NCBI GenBank assembly: GCA_965222205.1
Contig: OZ244932.1
Location: 496,001 to 560,000, forward strand
Direction of reading: 5' to 3'
DNA length: 64,000 bases
DNA from: RHLJ01 sp965222205
Lineage (GTDB): Bacteria; Bacteroidota; Rhodothermia; Balneolales; Balneolaceae
The notes under the pieces are model-generated. The model worked only from the letters and a program-made list of their open reading frames with translations. It was not told the DNA's origin and searched no databases. A program made the translations under genes and the position numbers. How positions within the stretch are numbered: the first letter of the stretch is position 1; every line of letters starts with the position of its first letter. Below, one piece after another: positions 1 through 7,921 of the stretch.

Positions 1-476
1 GTCATTACAGCTACAATTCCAAAGAATATGAAAACAAATACATCGCCAAGACCATTATATCCCAGGGGATAAGGGCCTCCGGTATAAAGAACTCCAAATA
101 ATAAAGAGAGCAAGCCTATCACTAATACAATCCATCCGCCAATCCAGACCAAATACAATCCAAACAGGAAAGCCAGCGACATACTCATGATGGTTGCGTT
201 TAGCATTGCTTTGGGAGAGATGAGTCCCGAAGCTGTAGCACGTTGAAAACCGATGCGATCTTCTGTGTCCGCGCCTTTTATAAAATCGAAATAGTCGTTC
301 GCGAAGTTGGTACCGATTTGAATAAGAAAAGCGCAGAGTAAAGCGATACTTGTTGCATCAAAAGAAAGGGCATTATTGTTCCATGCAATTCCTGCTCCCA
401 CCAACACCGGAGTGAAGGCTGCTGCAAGTGTTTTAGGTCGGGCTGCTTCTACCCAAAGCGAGATATTTTTTGACAC
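1..476 (-). CDS. menA: MenA, 1,4-dihydroxy-2-naphthoate prenyltransferase (3' part beyond window edge)
   Basis: This is a UbiA-family membrane prenyltransferase that attaches the polyprenyl tail to dihydroxynaphthoate in menaquinone synthesis. The reverse strand reads without a stop to the window edge, so only the N-terminal part is present. It begins V-S-K-N-I-S-L-W-V-E-A-A-R-P-K-T-L, the usual MenA N-terminus. The first Asp-rich motif is NFANDYFDFIKGADTEDR (about residues 53-70), and the MenA-like loop YTGGPYPLGYNGLGDVFVF follows. At least three hydrophobic segments are visible. The start is uncertain: GTG at 476 fits the family N-terminus, there is no ATG near it, and the frame is open further upstream. 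It is divergent from glnA. Menaquinone fits a respiratory member of the Bacteroidota-FCB group. Confidence 0.88.
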   Translation of the reverse strand, partial: MSKNISLWVEAARPKTLAAAFTPVLVGAGIAWNNNALSFDATSIALLCAFLIQIGTNFANDYFDFIKGADTEDRIGFQRATASGLISPKAMLNATIMSMSLAFLFGLYLVWIGGWIVLVIGLLSLLFGVLYTGGPYPLGYNGLGDVFVFIFFGIVAVM

Positions 477-685
477 TAAACTGAAAAATTTTACTGAATT
501 GGAATGTGGATAAATGCAGAACAAAGATAATGCATTTGTGTTCCCCTAAAAATGATAAGAATAACGAAATGAGAACTTAATTTTTTAAGCAAATGAATAG
601 TTAGATAAGCTAGACACGAATTATTTTAAGTGGAAGCGCTTTTATGCCTGCGTAATTTAAATGTTAATAATTTTTAGTCTAATTT

Positions 686-719
686 AATTGAGTGTTTCCT
701 AAAAAGTACTTTATATTTA
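686..719 (+). promoter_or_regulatory. Candidate glnA promoter (Bacteroidota-type)
   Basis: A TTG at 688-690 is followed after 21 nt by TATATTTA at 712-719. This resembles the TTG / TAnnTTTG pattern of Bacteroidota primary sigma factor promoters, with one mismatch. It would give a leader of roughly 35 nt before the glnA ATG at 762. The surrounding 285-bp menA-glnA gap is AT-rich and shows no gene. The call is pattern matching only. Confidence 0.3.
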
Positions 720-761
720 TGCTTAATTTTATCATTAATCAAACAACAAAATTATATAAGA

Positions 762-1775
762 ATGTCGAAGTCTAAACTTGAATACATTTGGCTTGACGGA
801 TACAAACCTACTCAAAGCCTGAGAAGTAAAACTAAAATCATTTCTGATTTTTCGGGAAAATTGGAGGATTGTCCGGAATGGTCTTTTGATGGAAGTTCTA
901 CTGAGCAAGCAAAAGGGGGTAATTCAGACTGCCTGTTAAAACCAGTCGCAATTTTTCCAGATCCGGAAGTAAAAAACGGGTATCTGGTAATGACCGAAGT
1001 GTTGAATGCCGATGGTAAGCCGAACGAAAGCAACGCTCGGGCAACGATTGATGATGAAGACGCTGATTTTTGGTTCGGCTTCGAGCAGGAATATTTTTTA
1101 ATGGATCTTGAAACAAGATTACCTGTAGGATTTCCGGTAAACGGATATCCAAGCCCGCAAGGTCCATACTATTGCGGCGTAGGTGGGCAAAATGCGTTTG
1201 GAAGAGCATTCAAAGATGAGCATTTAGATATCTGCCTGGAAGCCGGTCTGAATGTTGAGGGAACCAATGGCGAAGTTGCTGCCGGACAGTGGGAATGGCA
1301 AATTTTTGCCAAAGGCGCGCAATCAGCGGGAGACCAGATTTGGGTAGCCCGTTACCTTATGGAAAGACTTTCTGAGAAGTATGGTGTTTACATTGAATAC
1401 CATCCAAAACCACTTGGTAAAACCGATTGGAACGGTTCTGGTATGCACGCTAACTTTTCTAATGAATATATCAGAACAGCAGGCTCCAAGGAAAAAATCG
1501 AAAAAGTTTGTGAAGCTTTCCGGGATGTAGTAGACGAGCATATTGCGGTATACGGTGCGCACAACGAAGAGCGCTTAACCGGTGACCATGAAACGGCGGC
1601 GATCGATCAATTCTCCTATGGAGTGTCAGATCGTGGTGCTTCTATCCGTATTCCGGTATACACTGTAACCCACGGATGGAGTGGTTATTTGGAAGATAGA
1701 CGCCCTGCTTCTAATGCCGACCCATACAAAGTTGCAGCCCGAATTATCAAAACTGTGAAAAAAGTAACCGGGTAA
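762..1775 (+). CDS. glnA: Glutamine synthetase, type II (GSII)
   Basis: ATP-dependent ligation of ammonia to glutamate, the main cytoplasmic entry point for ammonium. At 337 aa it has the short GSII (eukaryote-like) form, well below the roughly 450-470 aa of GSI or 700 aa of GSIII. Family motifs are in order: WSFDGSST (40-47), FGFEQEYF (105-112, metal-ligand glutamates), GQWEWQIF (175-182), NGSGMHANFS (224-233, ATP/glutamate site) and RGASIRIPV (about 294-302). The conserved opening E-Y-I-W-L-D-G supports the ATG start. It is monocistronic, with a candidate promoter upstream and a strong hairpin terminator 30 bp downstream. No PII or GlnE-like gene lies next to it. GSII lacks the adenylylation site of GSI, so regulation is probably transcriptional (inference from the family). 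Confidence 0.95.
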   Translation: MSKSKLEYIWLDGYKPTQSLRSKTKIISDFSGKLEDCPEWSFDGSSTEQAKGGNSDCLLKPVAIFPDPEVKNGYLVMTEVLNADGKPNESNARATIDDEDADFWFGFEQEYFLMDLETRLPVGFPVNGYPSPQGPYYCGVGGQNAFGRAFKDEHLDICLEAGLNVEGTNGEVAAGQWEWQIFAKGAQSAGDQIWVARYLMERLSEKYGVYIEYHPKPLGKTDWNGSGMHANFSNEYIRTAGSKEKIEKVCEAFRDVVDEHIAVYGAHNEERLTGDHETAAIDQFSYGVSDRGASIRIPVYTVTHGWSGYLEDRRPASNADPYKVAARIIKTVKKVTG

Positions 1776-1803
1776 TTCTTTTTACTTCTCATCGAAGTAA
1801 CCT

Positions 1804-1836
1804 AACCCCGCTTTCAAAAGAAGGTGGGGTTTTTTA
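1804..1836 (+). terminator. Rho-independent terminator of glnA
   Basis: A 12-bp stem (AACCCC and GGGGTT outer arms, with G-U wobbles inside) closes an AAAA loop and is followed by six T (1830-1835). It sits 28 bp after the glnA stop and directly before the next gene. Confidence 0.9.
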
Positions 1837-1856
1837 TTATCATAAAAATTTCATGT

Positions 1857-3590
1857 ATGAAATATCTACTCATCGCCTCTTTTCTTATGTTTTTCAGCAC
1901 TGCTCTTTCAGCCCAGTTTTTGAAGGCTGATGGAGGTGGGGAAGTTGTTTTTGGAGACCAGCTTGATTCTATGACAGAAGAACAGCGCCTTGAAATCAGA
2001 CAATTGCTTGCTCGTCGAATAGATAGTTTGTCTGTTATTGGGAAAATTTCACCCTCTAAAAGAAACCTTGACAAATATAGTTGGCCGGTAAAACAAGCGG
2101 AAGGTGTACATGGTTTTGGTTACCACCGGCTTGGAAATTTTGTTGATCACGATACCAGAACTCAGGGATTTCTCTCGGATTACATGTGTGGAACGAGATC
2201 TTATGATCGGGTTACCGGATATAATCACTCAGGGACAGATATTTCTAATTGGCCTTTTAAGTGGTACAAAATGGATCACGATCAGGTTGAGGTTGTAGCA
2301 GTAGCTCCGGGAGTGATTATCGAGAAAAGAGATGGCAACTTCGACAGAAGCTGTAGTTTTGGAGGCAGCAGCTGGAACGCTGTTTATGTTCAAAATTATG
2401 ATGGTAATGTAGTTTGGTACGGGCATCTGAAAACCAATTCGTTAACCTCAAAAAAAGTTGGTGATGAAGTAAAGGAAGGTGAGTTTTTGGGAGTAGTTGG
2501 AAGCTCGGGAAGCTCGACGGCTCCTCATTTGCATATCGAATTTTATGATGAGCAGGGGATGCTTATAGATCCGTATGTAGGGCCATGTAACGATACTGTG
2601 GAGGAAAGTTTATGGAAGGAACAACGTCCCTATTACGATTCTAAGATTAATGCTTTGCATACTCATGGCATTCCACCCGAATTTTATTTTGATGAATGCC
2701 CTAAAACGGAATTGCCAAATTTTAAAAACGCATTTTTCCCAGGGGATACGGTACGAAGTGCTGCTTATTACCGTGATCAACGAGAAGGGCGGGTAAGCTC
2801 ATACGCCATTTTAAAGCCGGATAGCAGTACGTTTAGCACCTGGACTCATGAAATTTCAGAGGAGTTCTACGAGGCATCTTACTGGTATTGGACCCGTGTT
2901 TTACCTGATGACGCCCACCTGGGAATCTGGACTTTCCAGGTTGAGTACGAAGGCGAGATGTATACTCACCAATTTAGTGTAAGTGATACTAGTACCGCTC
3001 CAATGCAGACTTCTTTAATCTATCCAGTTCAACGAGCAATCATCCCTGAAAATAAAGTTAAGCTCGAATGGCTTCCTCTTGCTGATGCTGAAACGTATCA
3101 TCTTAAAATTGCCAGCGACTCTCTTTTTACTAACGTTATGTTCGAAGACTCGGTCATTAGTGAATCAAGTGTTACCCTGGATAGCCTTGATAATGGAGAA
3201 TATTTTTGGGTCGTAAGGGCCGGTAATAATCATGGGAAAGGAGATTGGTCAGCTTCAGATTCATTTGAGATTAATAAAGAACCGGAGATTGAAACATCTA
3301 TTGAAAGACCATTACAGTTGATACCGGACCGGATTCAGCTTTCTCAAAACTACCCCAATCCTTTCAATCCGGTAACTACAATCTCTTACTCCTTAACAAG
3401 GCCAGCTGATGTGAACCTTAAAGTGTATAATATACTTGGAAAAGAAGTGTCGGAGCTATTCTCGGGAAAGAAACCTCCCGGATTCCATGAAGTCAGTTTT
3501 GACGCTTCATTCCTTCCAAGCGGGGTTTATTATTATCAATTAGTTACAGATGAGTTCCGCCTAACCAAAGCAATGACCCTAGTAAAATAG
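1857..3590 (+). CDS. Secreted M23 metallopeptidase with T9SS C-terminal domain
   Basis: Exported zinc peptidase of the M23/LytM family, which usually cuts peptidoglycan cross-links or elastin-like peptides. The chosen ATG (577 aa) opens a signal peptide ending in ALSA-Q; longer readings run back into the glnA terminator and are rejected. The M23 domain spans about residues 85-250. Zinc ligands are H124 and D128 in HSGTD and the H-x-H of HLHIEF (224-226). The insertion GGSSWNAVYVQN is also typical. A Fn3-like region follows (about 390-480), then the sorting domain with QNYPNPFNP and a final K-A-M-T-L-V-K. It precedes csaA by 11 bp and may be cotranscribed. Substrate is unknown. All M23 metal ligands are present, so it is likely active. 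Confidence 0.88.
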   Translation: MKYLLIASFLMFFSTALSAQFLKADGGGEVVFGDQLDSMTEEQRLEIRQLLARRIDSLSVIGKISPSKRNLDKYSWPVKQAEGVHGFGYHRLGNFVDHDTRTQGFLSDYMCGTRSYDRVTGYNHSGTDISNWPFKWYKMDHDQVEVVAVAPGVIIEKRDGNFDRSCSFGGSSWNAVYVQNYDGNVVWYGHLKTNSLTSKKVGDEVKEGEFLGVVGSSGSSTAPHLHIEFYDEQGMLIDPYVGPCNDTVEESLWKEQRPYYDSKINALHTHGIPPEFYFDECPKTELPNFKNAFFPGDTVRSAAYYRDQREGRVSSYAILKPDSSTFSTWTHEISEEFYEASYWYWTRVLPDDAHLGIWTFQVEYEGEMYTHQFSVSDTSTAPMQTSLIYPVQRAIIPENKVKLEWLPLADAETYHLKIASDSLFTNVMFEDSVISESSVTLDSLDNGEYFWVVRAGNNHGKGDWSASDSFEINKEPEIETSIERPLQLIPDRIQLSQNYPNPFNPVTTISYSLTRPADVNLKVYNILGKEVSELFSGKKPPGFHEVSFDASFLPSGVYYYQLVTDEFRLTKAMTLVK

Positions 3591-3601
3591 GAAGAGATAA
3601 C

Positions 3602-3940
3602 ATGAAAGAAATTAACTGGAAGGAATTTGAGCAAGTTGAGCTAAGAGCAGGAACCATTCTTAAGGTTGAGGATTTCCCCGAAGCACGTAAACCCGCTTAT
3701 AAGCTTACCGTTGATTTCGGAGAAGAAATCGGAATTCGGAAATCATCAGCTCAAATTACCTATCACTATACAAAGGAAGAGTTGGTTGGGAAGCAAATAA
3801 TTGGAGTGGTAAACTTTCCATCCAAACAAATAGGTCCTTTTATTTCAGAGTGTCTGGTAACGGGCTTTTATGATGAAAAAGGTGAAGTTGTACTGGCTGT
3901 ACCTCAACAAAAAATCTCAAACGGGTCAAAATTAGGGTGA
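3602..3940 (+). CDS. csaA: CsaA-type tRNA-binding protein
   Basis: A 112-aa single OB-fold protein of the CsaA / MetRS-beta-like tRNA-binding family, reported in other bacteria as a chaperone-like export factor. The family pattern is clear: F-E-Q-V-E-L-R-A-G-T-I near the start, K-P-A-Y-K-L-T-V-D-F-G in the middle, S-S-A-Q-I-T-Y-H-Y-T, and a C-terminal half with GVVNFPSKQIGPFISECLVTG. The start is supported by a purine-rich site (AGGAAGAG) shortly before the ATG. It follows a secreted peptidase gene closely, which fits an export-related role, but that link is inference. Confidence 0.93.
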   Translation: MKEINWKEFEQVELRAGTILKVEDFPEARKPAYKLTVDFGEEIGIRKSSAQITYHYTKEELVGKQIIGVVNFPSKQIGPFISECLVTGFYDEKGEVVLAVPQQKISNGSKLG

Positions 3941-3982
3941 CAATAAAAACATTATCTCTTCTTTTCTGTATTAGAACTAGTT

Positions 3983-4002
3983 AGTTTTAAGAAACTTTTT
4001 TT
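3983..4002 (+). terminator. Weak hairpin-plus-T-tract after csaA
   Basis: A short stem (AGTTT / AAACT, loop TAAG) is followed by seven T. The stem is only 5 bp and AU-rich, so this is a weak candidate terminator for the peptidase-csaA unit. Confidence 0.3.
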
Positions 4003-4026
4003 GCGGATATACTGTAAAAGTATTCG

Positions 4027-4497
4027 ATGTATTCACTACAAAAAAATATGCTCAGATTTTCATTTTTCGTTTTAGTTGCTTCAGTTTTATTTACGATAAA
4101 CACTTTTGCCCAGGAACTTCCGGACTATGTAACCGATAACTCGACATCTTTTACTCTACAGGTACATGGATTTAATAAAGTGGAGGGAGAGCTTAGAATT
4201 GCTATGTTCGATTCTAAGGAGGATTACACAAAAGAACCTGTTTTCGCGGTAGTATTACCAGTAGAAGGGGAAGAGGTTGAATGGAAAGTACCGGATTTAC
4301 CGTATGGCGAATACGCAATTGCGGTTTACCATGACAAAAACAAGAATGGTAAACTGGATACTAATTTCCTGGGAATTCCCAAAGAAGGTTACGGTTTTTC
4401 TAACAACGCCCGAGGGAAATTCGGGCCGGCTTCCTGGGAAGATGCAAAATTCAGTATTTCAGAACAGTCATTTAGTCACCTCATAATTGTTGAATAA
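4027..4497 (+). CDS. Secreted DUF2141 family protein
   Basis: A small exported protein (156 aa) of the DUF2141 family, common in Bacteroidota and Proteobacteria and of unknown function. A signal peptide ends near TFAQ. A second Met (residue 9, position 4051) gives an equally good signal peptide, so the start is uncertain. The mature part has the family features: G-E-L-R-I-A-M-F-D-S, P-Y-G-E-Y-A-I-A-V-Y-H-D, then a Ca-loop-like D-K-N-K-N-G-K-L-D followed by F-L-G-I-P-K-E-G-Y-G-F-S-N-N. It lies 86 bp after csaA and 54 bp before the permease gene; no functional link is evident. Confidence 0.8.
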   Translation: MYSLQKNMLRFSFFVLVASVLFTINTFAQELPDYVTDNSTSFTLQVHGFNKVEGELRIAMFDSKEDYTKEPVFAVVLPVEGEEVEWKVPDLPYGEYAIAVYHDKNKNGKLDTNFLGIPKEGYGFSNNARGKFGPASWEDAKFSISEQSFSHLIIVE

Positions 4498-4551
4498 GCT
4501 GTAACTCAGGCTTTTCATCTTCGTAGCTTCTGCCTGAATTAATACAGGTGT

Positions 4552-5766
4552 ATGAGCTATTTCTTAAAATCCATTCTGATTGCCTTGCAGAACATCAGGG
4601 CAAATCCACTTCACACATTTCTTTCTACTTTGGGCATAATCATTGGAGTTGCCGCTATGGTTGGGATTCTGGCACTTGGAGACGGGTTGGAACAAACCGG
4701 GAGGGAGCAACTTCGGAATACCACTTCTCTTAATATCCTGAATCTTAGTACTAAGCAAACAAAAGTAGTTGATAATATCAGAGTGAGCATTGAAAAACCT
4801 CCGAGAATAAGCTACGAATATGCCAGATCTCTCTCCGAAACTTATGCAGATCGTGCTCTTACTGAGTTTGTAGTAAGAGGTACCGGAGAGGCGCAGTATC
4901 AGGATTCTACAATGGCGGTATATTTACAAGGTAATATGGAATTCGGACTGGAGTTCTCCCTGGATTCCTTGCATGCGGGTAGATATCTTTCTCAAAGAGA
5001 TGTATCTGAAGGTCGAAATGTTGCCGTAATCACCTATCAGATTGCAGATCAGTGGACGGGGGGGAATCCTTCAGAACTTTTGAATAAATCGTTTACATCT
5101 AAGGGACAAGTATTTGAAGTAATAGGAATTTTAGGTGAAAAGGAGCAGGATTTGCCCAGAATTTTTCTCCCAGTTACTTCTTATTTAAAATTAACCGATA
5201 GTTTCCCTGCCATTTCTTTAAAAGTAACCAACGCTGAAGAAATTCCTGAAATTGAAAACAGTTTGAAATCGTGGCTTGATGAAAATTATGAAGAAGGAAA
5301 TGAGGCGTTTAACCTGGTATCAAACAGGTCAAGGGTAGAACAATTTTCACAAGGGATTTTGTTATTCAAACTGATTATGGGTGCAATTACCGGCATTTCC
5401 GTTTTAGTGGGAGGGATAGGAGTGATGAACGTACTTTTAATTTCGGTAACCGAACGGACCAAAGAAATAGGAATCAGGAAAGCCACCGGAGCAAAGAAGA
5501 AAGATATTGTTCTTCAATTTATGGCAGAGTCGGTTACTATTTCTTTTGCGGGATGCATTGCGGGCTGGGCTGTTGGGATAGCAGGAATTTTTACTTTTAT
5601 TCCTATTGTCAATTCCTTTACCGATATGAACTTTCGGGCAGCTTTAGGAATTGAAACGGTTTTTGTAATCCTACTGATTGCAATGCTTATAGGAATTATC
5701 TTTGGAACCTACCCGGCCTGGAGAGCATCTCAGTTAGATCCTATTGATGCTATCCGACATGAGTAA
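4552..5766 (+). CDS. MacB/FtsX-type ABC transporter permease (orphan)
   Basis: A 404-aa inner-membrane permease of the MacB/LolC/FtsX superfamily. It has one N-terminal membrane segment (about 20-42, with L-S-T-L-G-I-I-I-G-V-A), a periplasmic MacB-like core (about 45-270), and three C-terminal segments (about 277-305, 328-352, 370-392). The conserved block GGIGVMNVLLISVTERTKEI (about 287-306) and the end G-T-Y-P-A-W-R-A-S-Q-L-D-P-I-D-A-I-R are diagnostic. Such permeases need an ATPase and usually an adaptor, but neither is adjacent, so the partner must be encoded elsewhere. Substrate is unknown; macrolide, lipoprotein and peptide roles all occur in the family. Confidence 0.88.
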   Translation: MSYFLKSILIALQNIRANPLHTFLSTLGIIIGVAAMVGILALGDGLEQTGREQLRNTTSLNILNLSTKQTKVVDNIRVSIEKPPRISYEYARSLSETYADRALTEFVVRGTGEAQYQDSTMAVYLQGNMEFGLEFSLDSLHAGRYLSQRDVSEGRNVAVITYQIADQWTGGNPSELLNKSFTSKGQVFEVIGILGEKEQDLPRIFLPVTSYLKLTDSFPAISLKVTNAEEIPEIENSLKSWLDENYEEGNEAFNLVSNRSRVEQFSQGILLFKLIMGAITGISVLVGGIGVMNVLLISVTERTKEIGIRKATGAKKKDIVLQFMAESVTISFAGCIAGWAVGIAGIFTFIPIVNSFTDMNFRAALGIETVFVILLIAMLIGIIFGTYPAWRASQLDPIDAIRHE

Positions 5767-5768
5767 TG

Positions 5769-5801
5769 ACTAAACTCACATCAAAATGTGAGAAAGTTAG
5801 T
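5769..5801. repeat. Imperfect hairpin downstream of the permease gene
   Basis: Nested arms ACTAA/TTAGT and CTCACAT/ATGTGAG (loop CAAA) begin 3 bp after the permease stop. No T-tract follows, so a classical terminator is doubtful. It may be a 3'-end stabilising or processing hairpin. Confidence 0.4.
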
Positions 5802-5850
5802 GTAATTCGATGCGTTAATTAGCCAGTGAGTTCATAAATCAGGAGGAACT

Positions 5851-6411
5851 ATGAAAAGGCTAATGGTAATTACATTCATCACATTATTCACAGTTTCAAG
5901 TGCAGAGGCACAAAGAAGCCGTATACACAAGGCAAATTATTCTTCTAATGGATACAACAAAGAGCTAAGACAAATACGGAATTTCGATCATAAGTTGGAT
6001 AAGTTTTCTTACGCCTTAATGATTGGGGATAGCTGGGCAGCCAGAAAGAACAAAGCTAAGATTATCCGGGCTATGGAAAACGAGATTCTTGATACCAAAA
6101 TCAGCCTGAGTGAATTTTCCGGGCATTCAAATGCATACTCTAAAAGAGAGGGCAACCGGTCATATCGAGGAAGAAGCGGAGGGGTTTATTCTAGAAATAA
6201 TGGCAGAAAAACCATCCGATTCGAAAAACAACTGTTGATAGAGCAACTAGAGAGACAAATACGAATCAAAAACCGATTTGAGAGAACAGCATTAACAGAG
6301 TACCGCGGCCGACATATTATCAACGAGAGAGTGCATCGAAAGCTGATGTACAGATTCAGAGACACAATGGTTGAAGGGTTAGAACAACAGAGAAGAGAGA
6401 GAAGAGGGTAG
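5851..6411 (+). CDS. Basic exported protein of unknown function
   Basis: I do not recognise a family. The 186-aa product has a clear signal peptide (M-K-R-L-M-V-I-T-F-I-T-L-F-T-V-S-S-A-E-A, then Q) and a mature part very rich in Arg and Lys, ending R-R-E-R-R-G. Most of it is probably helical; a Gly/Ser/Arg/Tyr-rich loop (about residues 105-125) splits two charged helical stretches. The start is well supported by AGGAGGAAC ending 2 bp before the ATG, the strongest ribosome-binding site I noticed in the window. It is closed by a strong terminator. A periplasmic nucleic-acid- or polyanion-binding role is possible but is only a guess from charge. Confidence 0.7.
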   Translation: MKRLMVITFITLFTVSSAEAQRSRIHKANYSSNGYNKELRQIRNFDHKLDKFSYALMIGDSWAARKNKAKIIRAMENEILDTKISLSEFSGHSNAYSKREGNRSYRGRSGGVYSRNNGRKTIRFEKQLLIEQLERQIRIKNRFERTALTEYRGRHIINERVHRKLMYRFRDTMVEGLEQQRRERRG

Positions 6412-6415
6412 GAGT

Positions 6416-6452
6416 AGCCCCGCTCATTAAAAAATGAGCGGGGCTTTCTTTT
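6416..6452 (+). terminator. Strong hairpin terminator
   Basis: A 12-bp GC-rich stem (AGCCCCGCTCAT with ATGAGCGGGGCT) is followed by TTCTTTTA. It separates the basic exported protein from the convergent ybjQ-like gene, whose stop lies in the T-rich side. Confidence 0.85.
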
Positions 6453-6771
6453 ATTCAGCGAAAACTGCGGTTCCGGTTACTGAAACCATTAACATGCTTC
6501 CGTTAGCGCCTATAGTTTCGTAATCAATATCTATTCCCATTATTGCATTCGCACCCACACGATTCGCTTTTTCTTCGAGCTCAGTAAATGCGATTCTTCG
6601 TGCCTCTTGTAGTTCTCTTTCATAAGAAGCTGAGCGGCCTCCCACTATGTCTCTGATACCGGCAAAAATATCTTTAAAAATATTGGCCCCTAAGATTGCT
6701 TCTCCGGTCACTATTCCTAAATACTTTTTTACTTCTCTTCCCTGAAGATTATTGGTTGTGGTCATTACCAT
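6451..6771 (-). CDS. YbjQ/UPF0145 family protein
   Basis: A 106-aa cytoplasmic protein of the YbjQ (UPF0145, DUF74) family. These are small pentamer-forming proteins annotated as putative heavy-metal-binding; function is unproven. The family signature is complete: G-I-V-T-G-E-A-I-L-G-A-N, then E-R-E-L-Q-E-A-R-R-I-A, N-R-V-G-A-N-A-I-M-G-I-D-I-D-Y-E and a final V-S-V-T-G-T-A-V. There are no conserved Cys or His, so the metal-binding label rests on annotation, not on visible ligands. The start could be this codon or the ATG two codons inside. It is convergent with the preceding gene. Confidence 0.9.
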   Translation of the reverse strand: MVMTTTNNLQGREVKKYLGIVTGEAILGANIFKDIFAGIRDIVGGRSASYERELQEARRIAFTELEEKANRVGANAIMGIDIDYETIGANGSMLMVSVTGTAVFAE

Positions 6772-6871
6772 AGTTATAGCCCTTTTAAGTTCAAATTTAG
6801 ATTACTGAATTATTTTCAGCACAGTAACATCTTACTGATATCCTTCGAAAATGTTACTTCAGTATGTAAAA

Positions 6872-6903
6872 CAAAAAAAGCCCTTCATGAGATGAAGGGC
6901 TTT
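6872..6903 (-). terminator. Terminator of the RRM protein gene
   Basis: Read on the minus strand, a 10-bp stem (AGCCCTTCAT / ATGAAGGGCT) with a 3-nt loop is followed by a run of seven T. It lies 22 bp beyond the RRM gene stop. Confidence 0.9.
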
Positions 6904-6925
6904 AAAAGTGTATAAGAAAATTGGT

Positions 6926-7198
6926 CTATCTGAAGTTATTTCTTCTCGGACGTTCTTCTCTTGGACGAGCCTCGTTAACTTTAACTGATCGTCCATCAAT
7001 TTCAGCTCCGTCAAGTTGCTCAATGGCAGCCTGAGCTTCCGAATCGTTATCCATTTCAACAAATCCAAAACCTTTGGAACGGCCGGAATATTTGTCTGTA
7101 ATTACTTTTGCAGAACTTACTTCTCCGTAAGCCTCAAAAACTTCTCTTAAATTGTCGTCGTTAACCCCATAGCTAAGGTTACCTACATAAATGTTCAT
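6926..7198 (-). CDS. Single-RRM RNA-binding protein
   Basis: A 90-aa cytoplasmic RNA-binding protein made of one RRM domain plus a short Arg-rich tail. The RNP2 motif is I-Y-V-G-N-L (residues 3-8) and RNP1 is K-G-F-G-F-V-E-M (about 43-50), both with the aromatic RNA-contact residues. The tail R-E-E-R-P-R-R-N-N-F-R is typical of the bacterial single-RRM family of cyanobacteria and Bacteroidota. These proteins are often cold- or stress-induced and act as RNA chaperones. The start M-N-I-Y-V is chosen because the upstream in-frame extension is not RRM-like and falls inside the likely leader. The gene has its own promoter, a roughly 95-nt leader and a terminator. Confidence 0.93.
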   Translation of the reverse strand: MNIYVGNLSYGVNDDNLREVFEAYGEVSSAKVITDKYSGRSKGFGFVEMDNDSEAQAAIEQLDGAEIDGRSVKVNEARPREERPRRNNFR

Positions 7199-7298
7199 GT
7201 CTATAAAAATCTGGTTAAAAAATATCGGAGAGAATAAGAACCCAGAGCTATAGGTCGAAAAATGAGTCTTTAGTCTGTTCATCATTACCAATCCAAGC

Positions 7299-7329
7299 CA
7301 AAAGTACGTTAATTAAATGCCATAGCCAA
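7299..7329 (-). promoter_or_regulatory. Promoter of the RRM gene (Bacteroidota consensus)
   Basis: On the minus strand, TTG (7329-7327) lies 20 nt before an exact TAnnTTTG match, TACTTTTG (7306-7299). Transcription would begin near 7293, leaving about 95 nt of untranslated leader. This is the best consensus promoter I found in the window. Confidence 0.55.
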
Positions 7330-7350
7330 TTATTTATTAAAAGACGGCTA

Positions 7351-7854
7351 TTATAGTTCTACCCGGTTAAATGTAATGCTATACGATGGGTGGAACTCAT
7401 TGCCTTCTTTGTTAAAATAAGTCCACTTATATTTGTCCTCTGATATGAACTCAACTACCTCTAATTGAGGAACTCCATCAAATTGACCACCATAACCGAT
7501 AAAGGTATTTACCATTTTATAAGGACTTTCGAAGGTGGTGGTATAATCAAAGAAATCCATAGCCATATCAATGGATGTACCGTATCCTTTAATCTCGTTA
7601 ATTCCAGGATGCCAAAACCAGATTAATTCACCAACTAACTTCAGAGAGTCAGGTTCAATAAAATAAAGTTTCGAAACTACGGACTTTTCTCCAACGCCCC
7701 ATTCGAATGTCTGCTGCGTTTTATCGCCAGTCCAAATCCCACCAATAAGATGCTCGAAATGTTGAAGAGGATTGGATAATGAATCAGATGAAGCATCCTG
7801 AGCTGTTACATCTAACGAAAAGAAAAGAAATAGGAATAATAGAAAGCGCTTCAT
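7351..7854 (-). CDS. Exported protein of unknown function
   Basis: A 167-aa product with an N-terminal signal peptide (M-K-R-F-L-L-F-L-F-L-F-F-S-L-D-V-T-A-Q). The mature part alternates hydrophobic and polar residues as in a beta-barrel or lipocalin-like fold: F-E-H-L-I-G-G-I-W-T-G-D near the start, F-E-W-G-V-G-E-K-S-V-V-S-K and L-I-W-F-W-H-P-G-I in the middle. The 'hxxLxGxW' opening resembles lipocalin-like and DUF1579-like domains, but I cannot assign a family with confidence. Neighbours give no hint of function; the RRM gene and the next unknown gene are probably separate units. Confidence 0.65.
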   Translation of the reverse strand: MKRFLLFLFLFFSLDVTAQDASSDSLSNPLQHFEHLIGGIWTGDKTQQTFEWGVGEKSVVSKLYFIEPDSLKLVGELIWFWHPGINEIKGYGTSIDMAMDFFDYTTTFESPYKMVNTFIGYGGQFDGVPQLEVVEFISEDKYKWTYFNKEGNEFHPSYSITFNRVEL

Positions 7855-7921
7855 TTTTTAAGGGAAGTTACTTCAGCCGTTCGGGATTTACTATTATGAT
7901 ATTTTATATAAGATGCAAAGC

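Noticed and set aside
1824..1856. Upstream start for the M23 peptidase
   Set aside because: It lies inside the glnA terminator hairpin and uses GTG; the ATG at 1857 starts a clean signal peptide.
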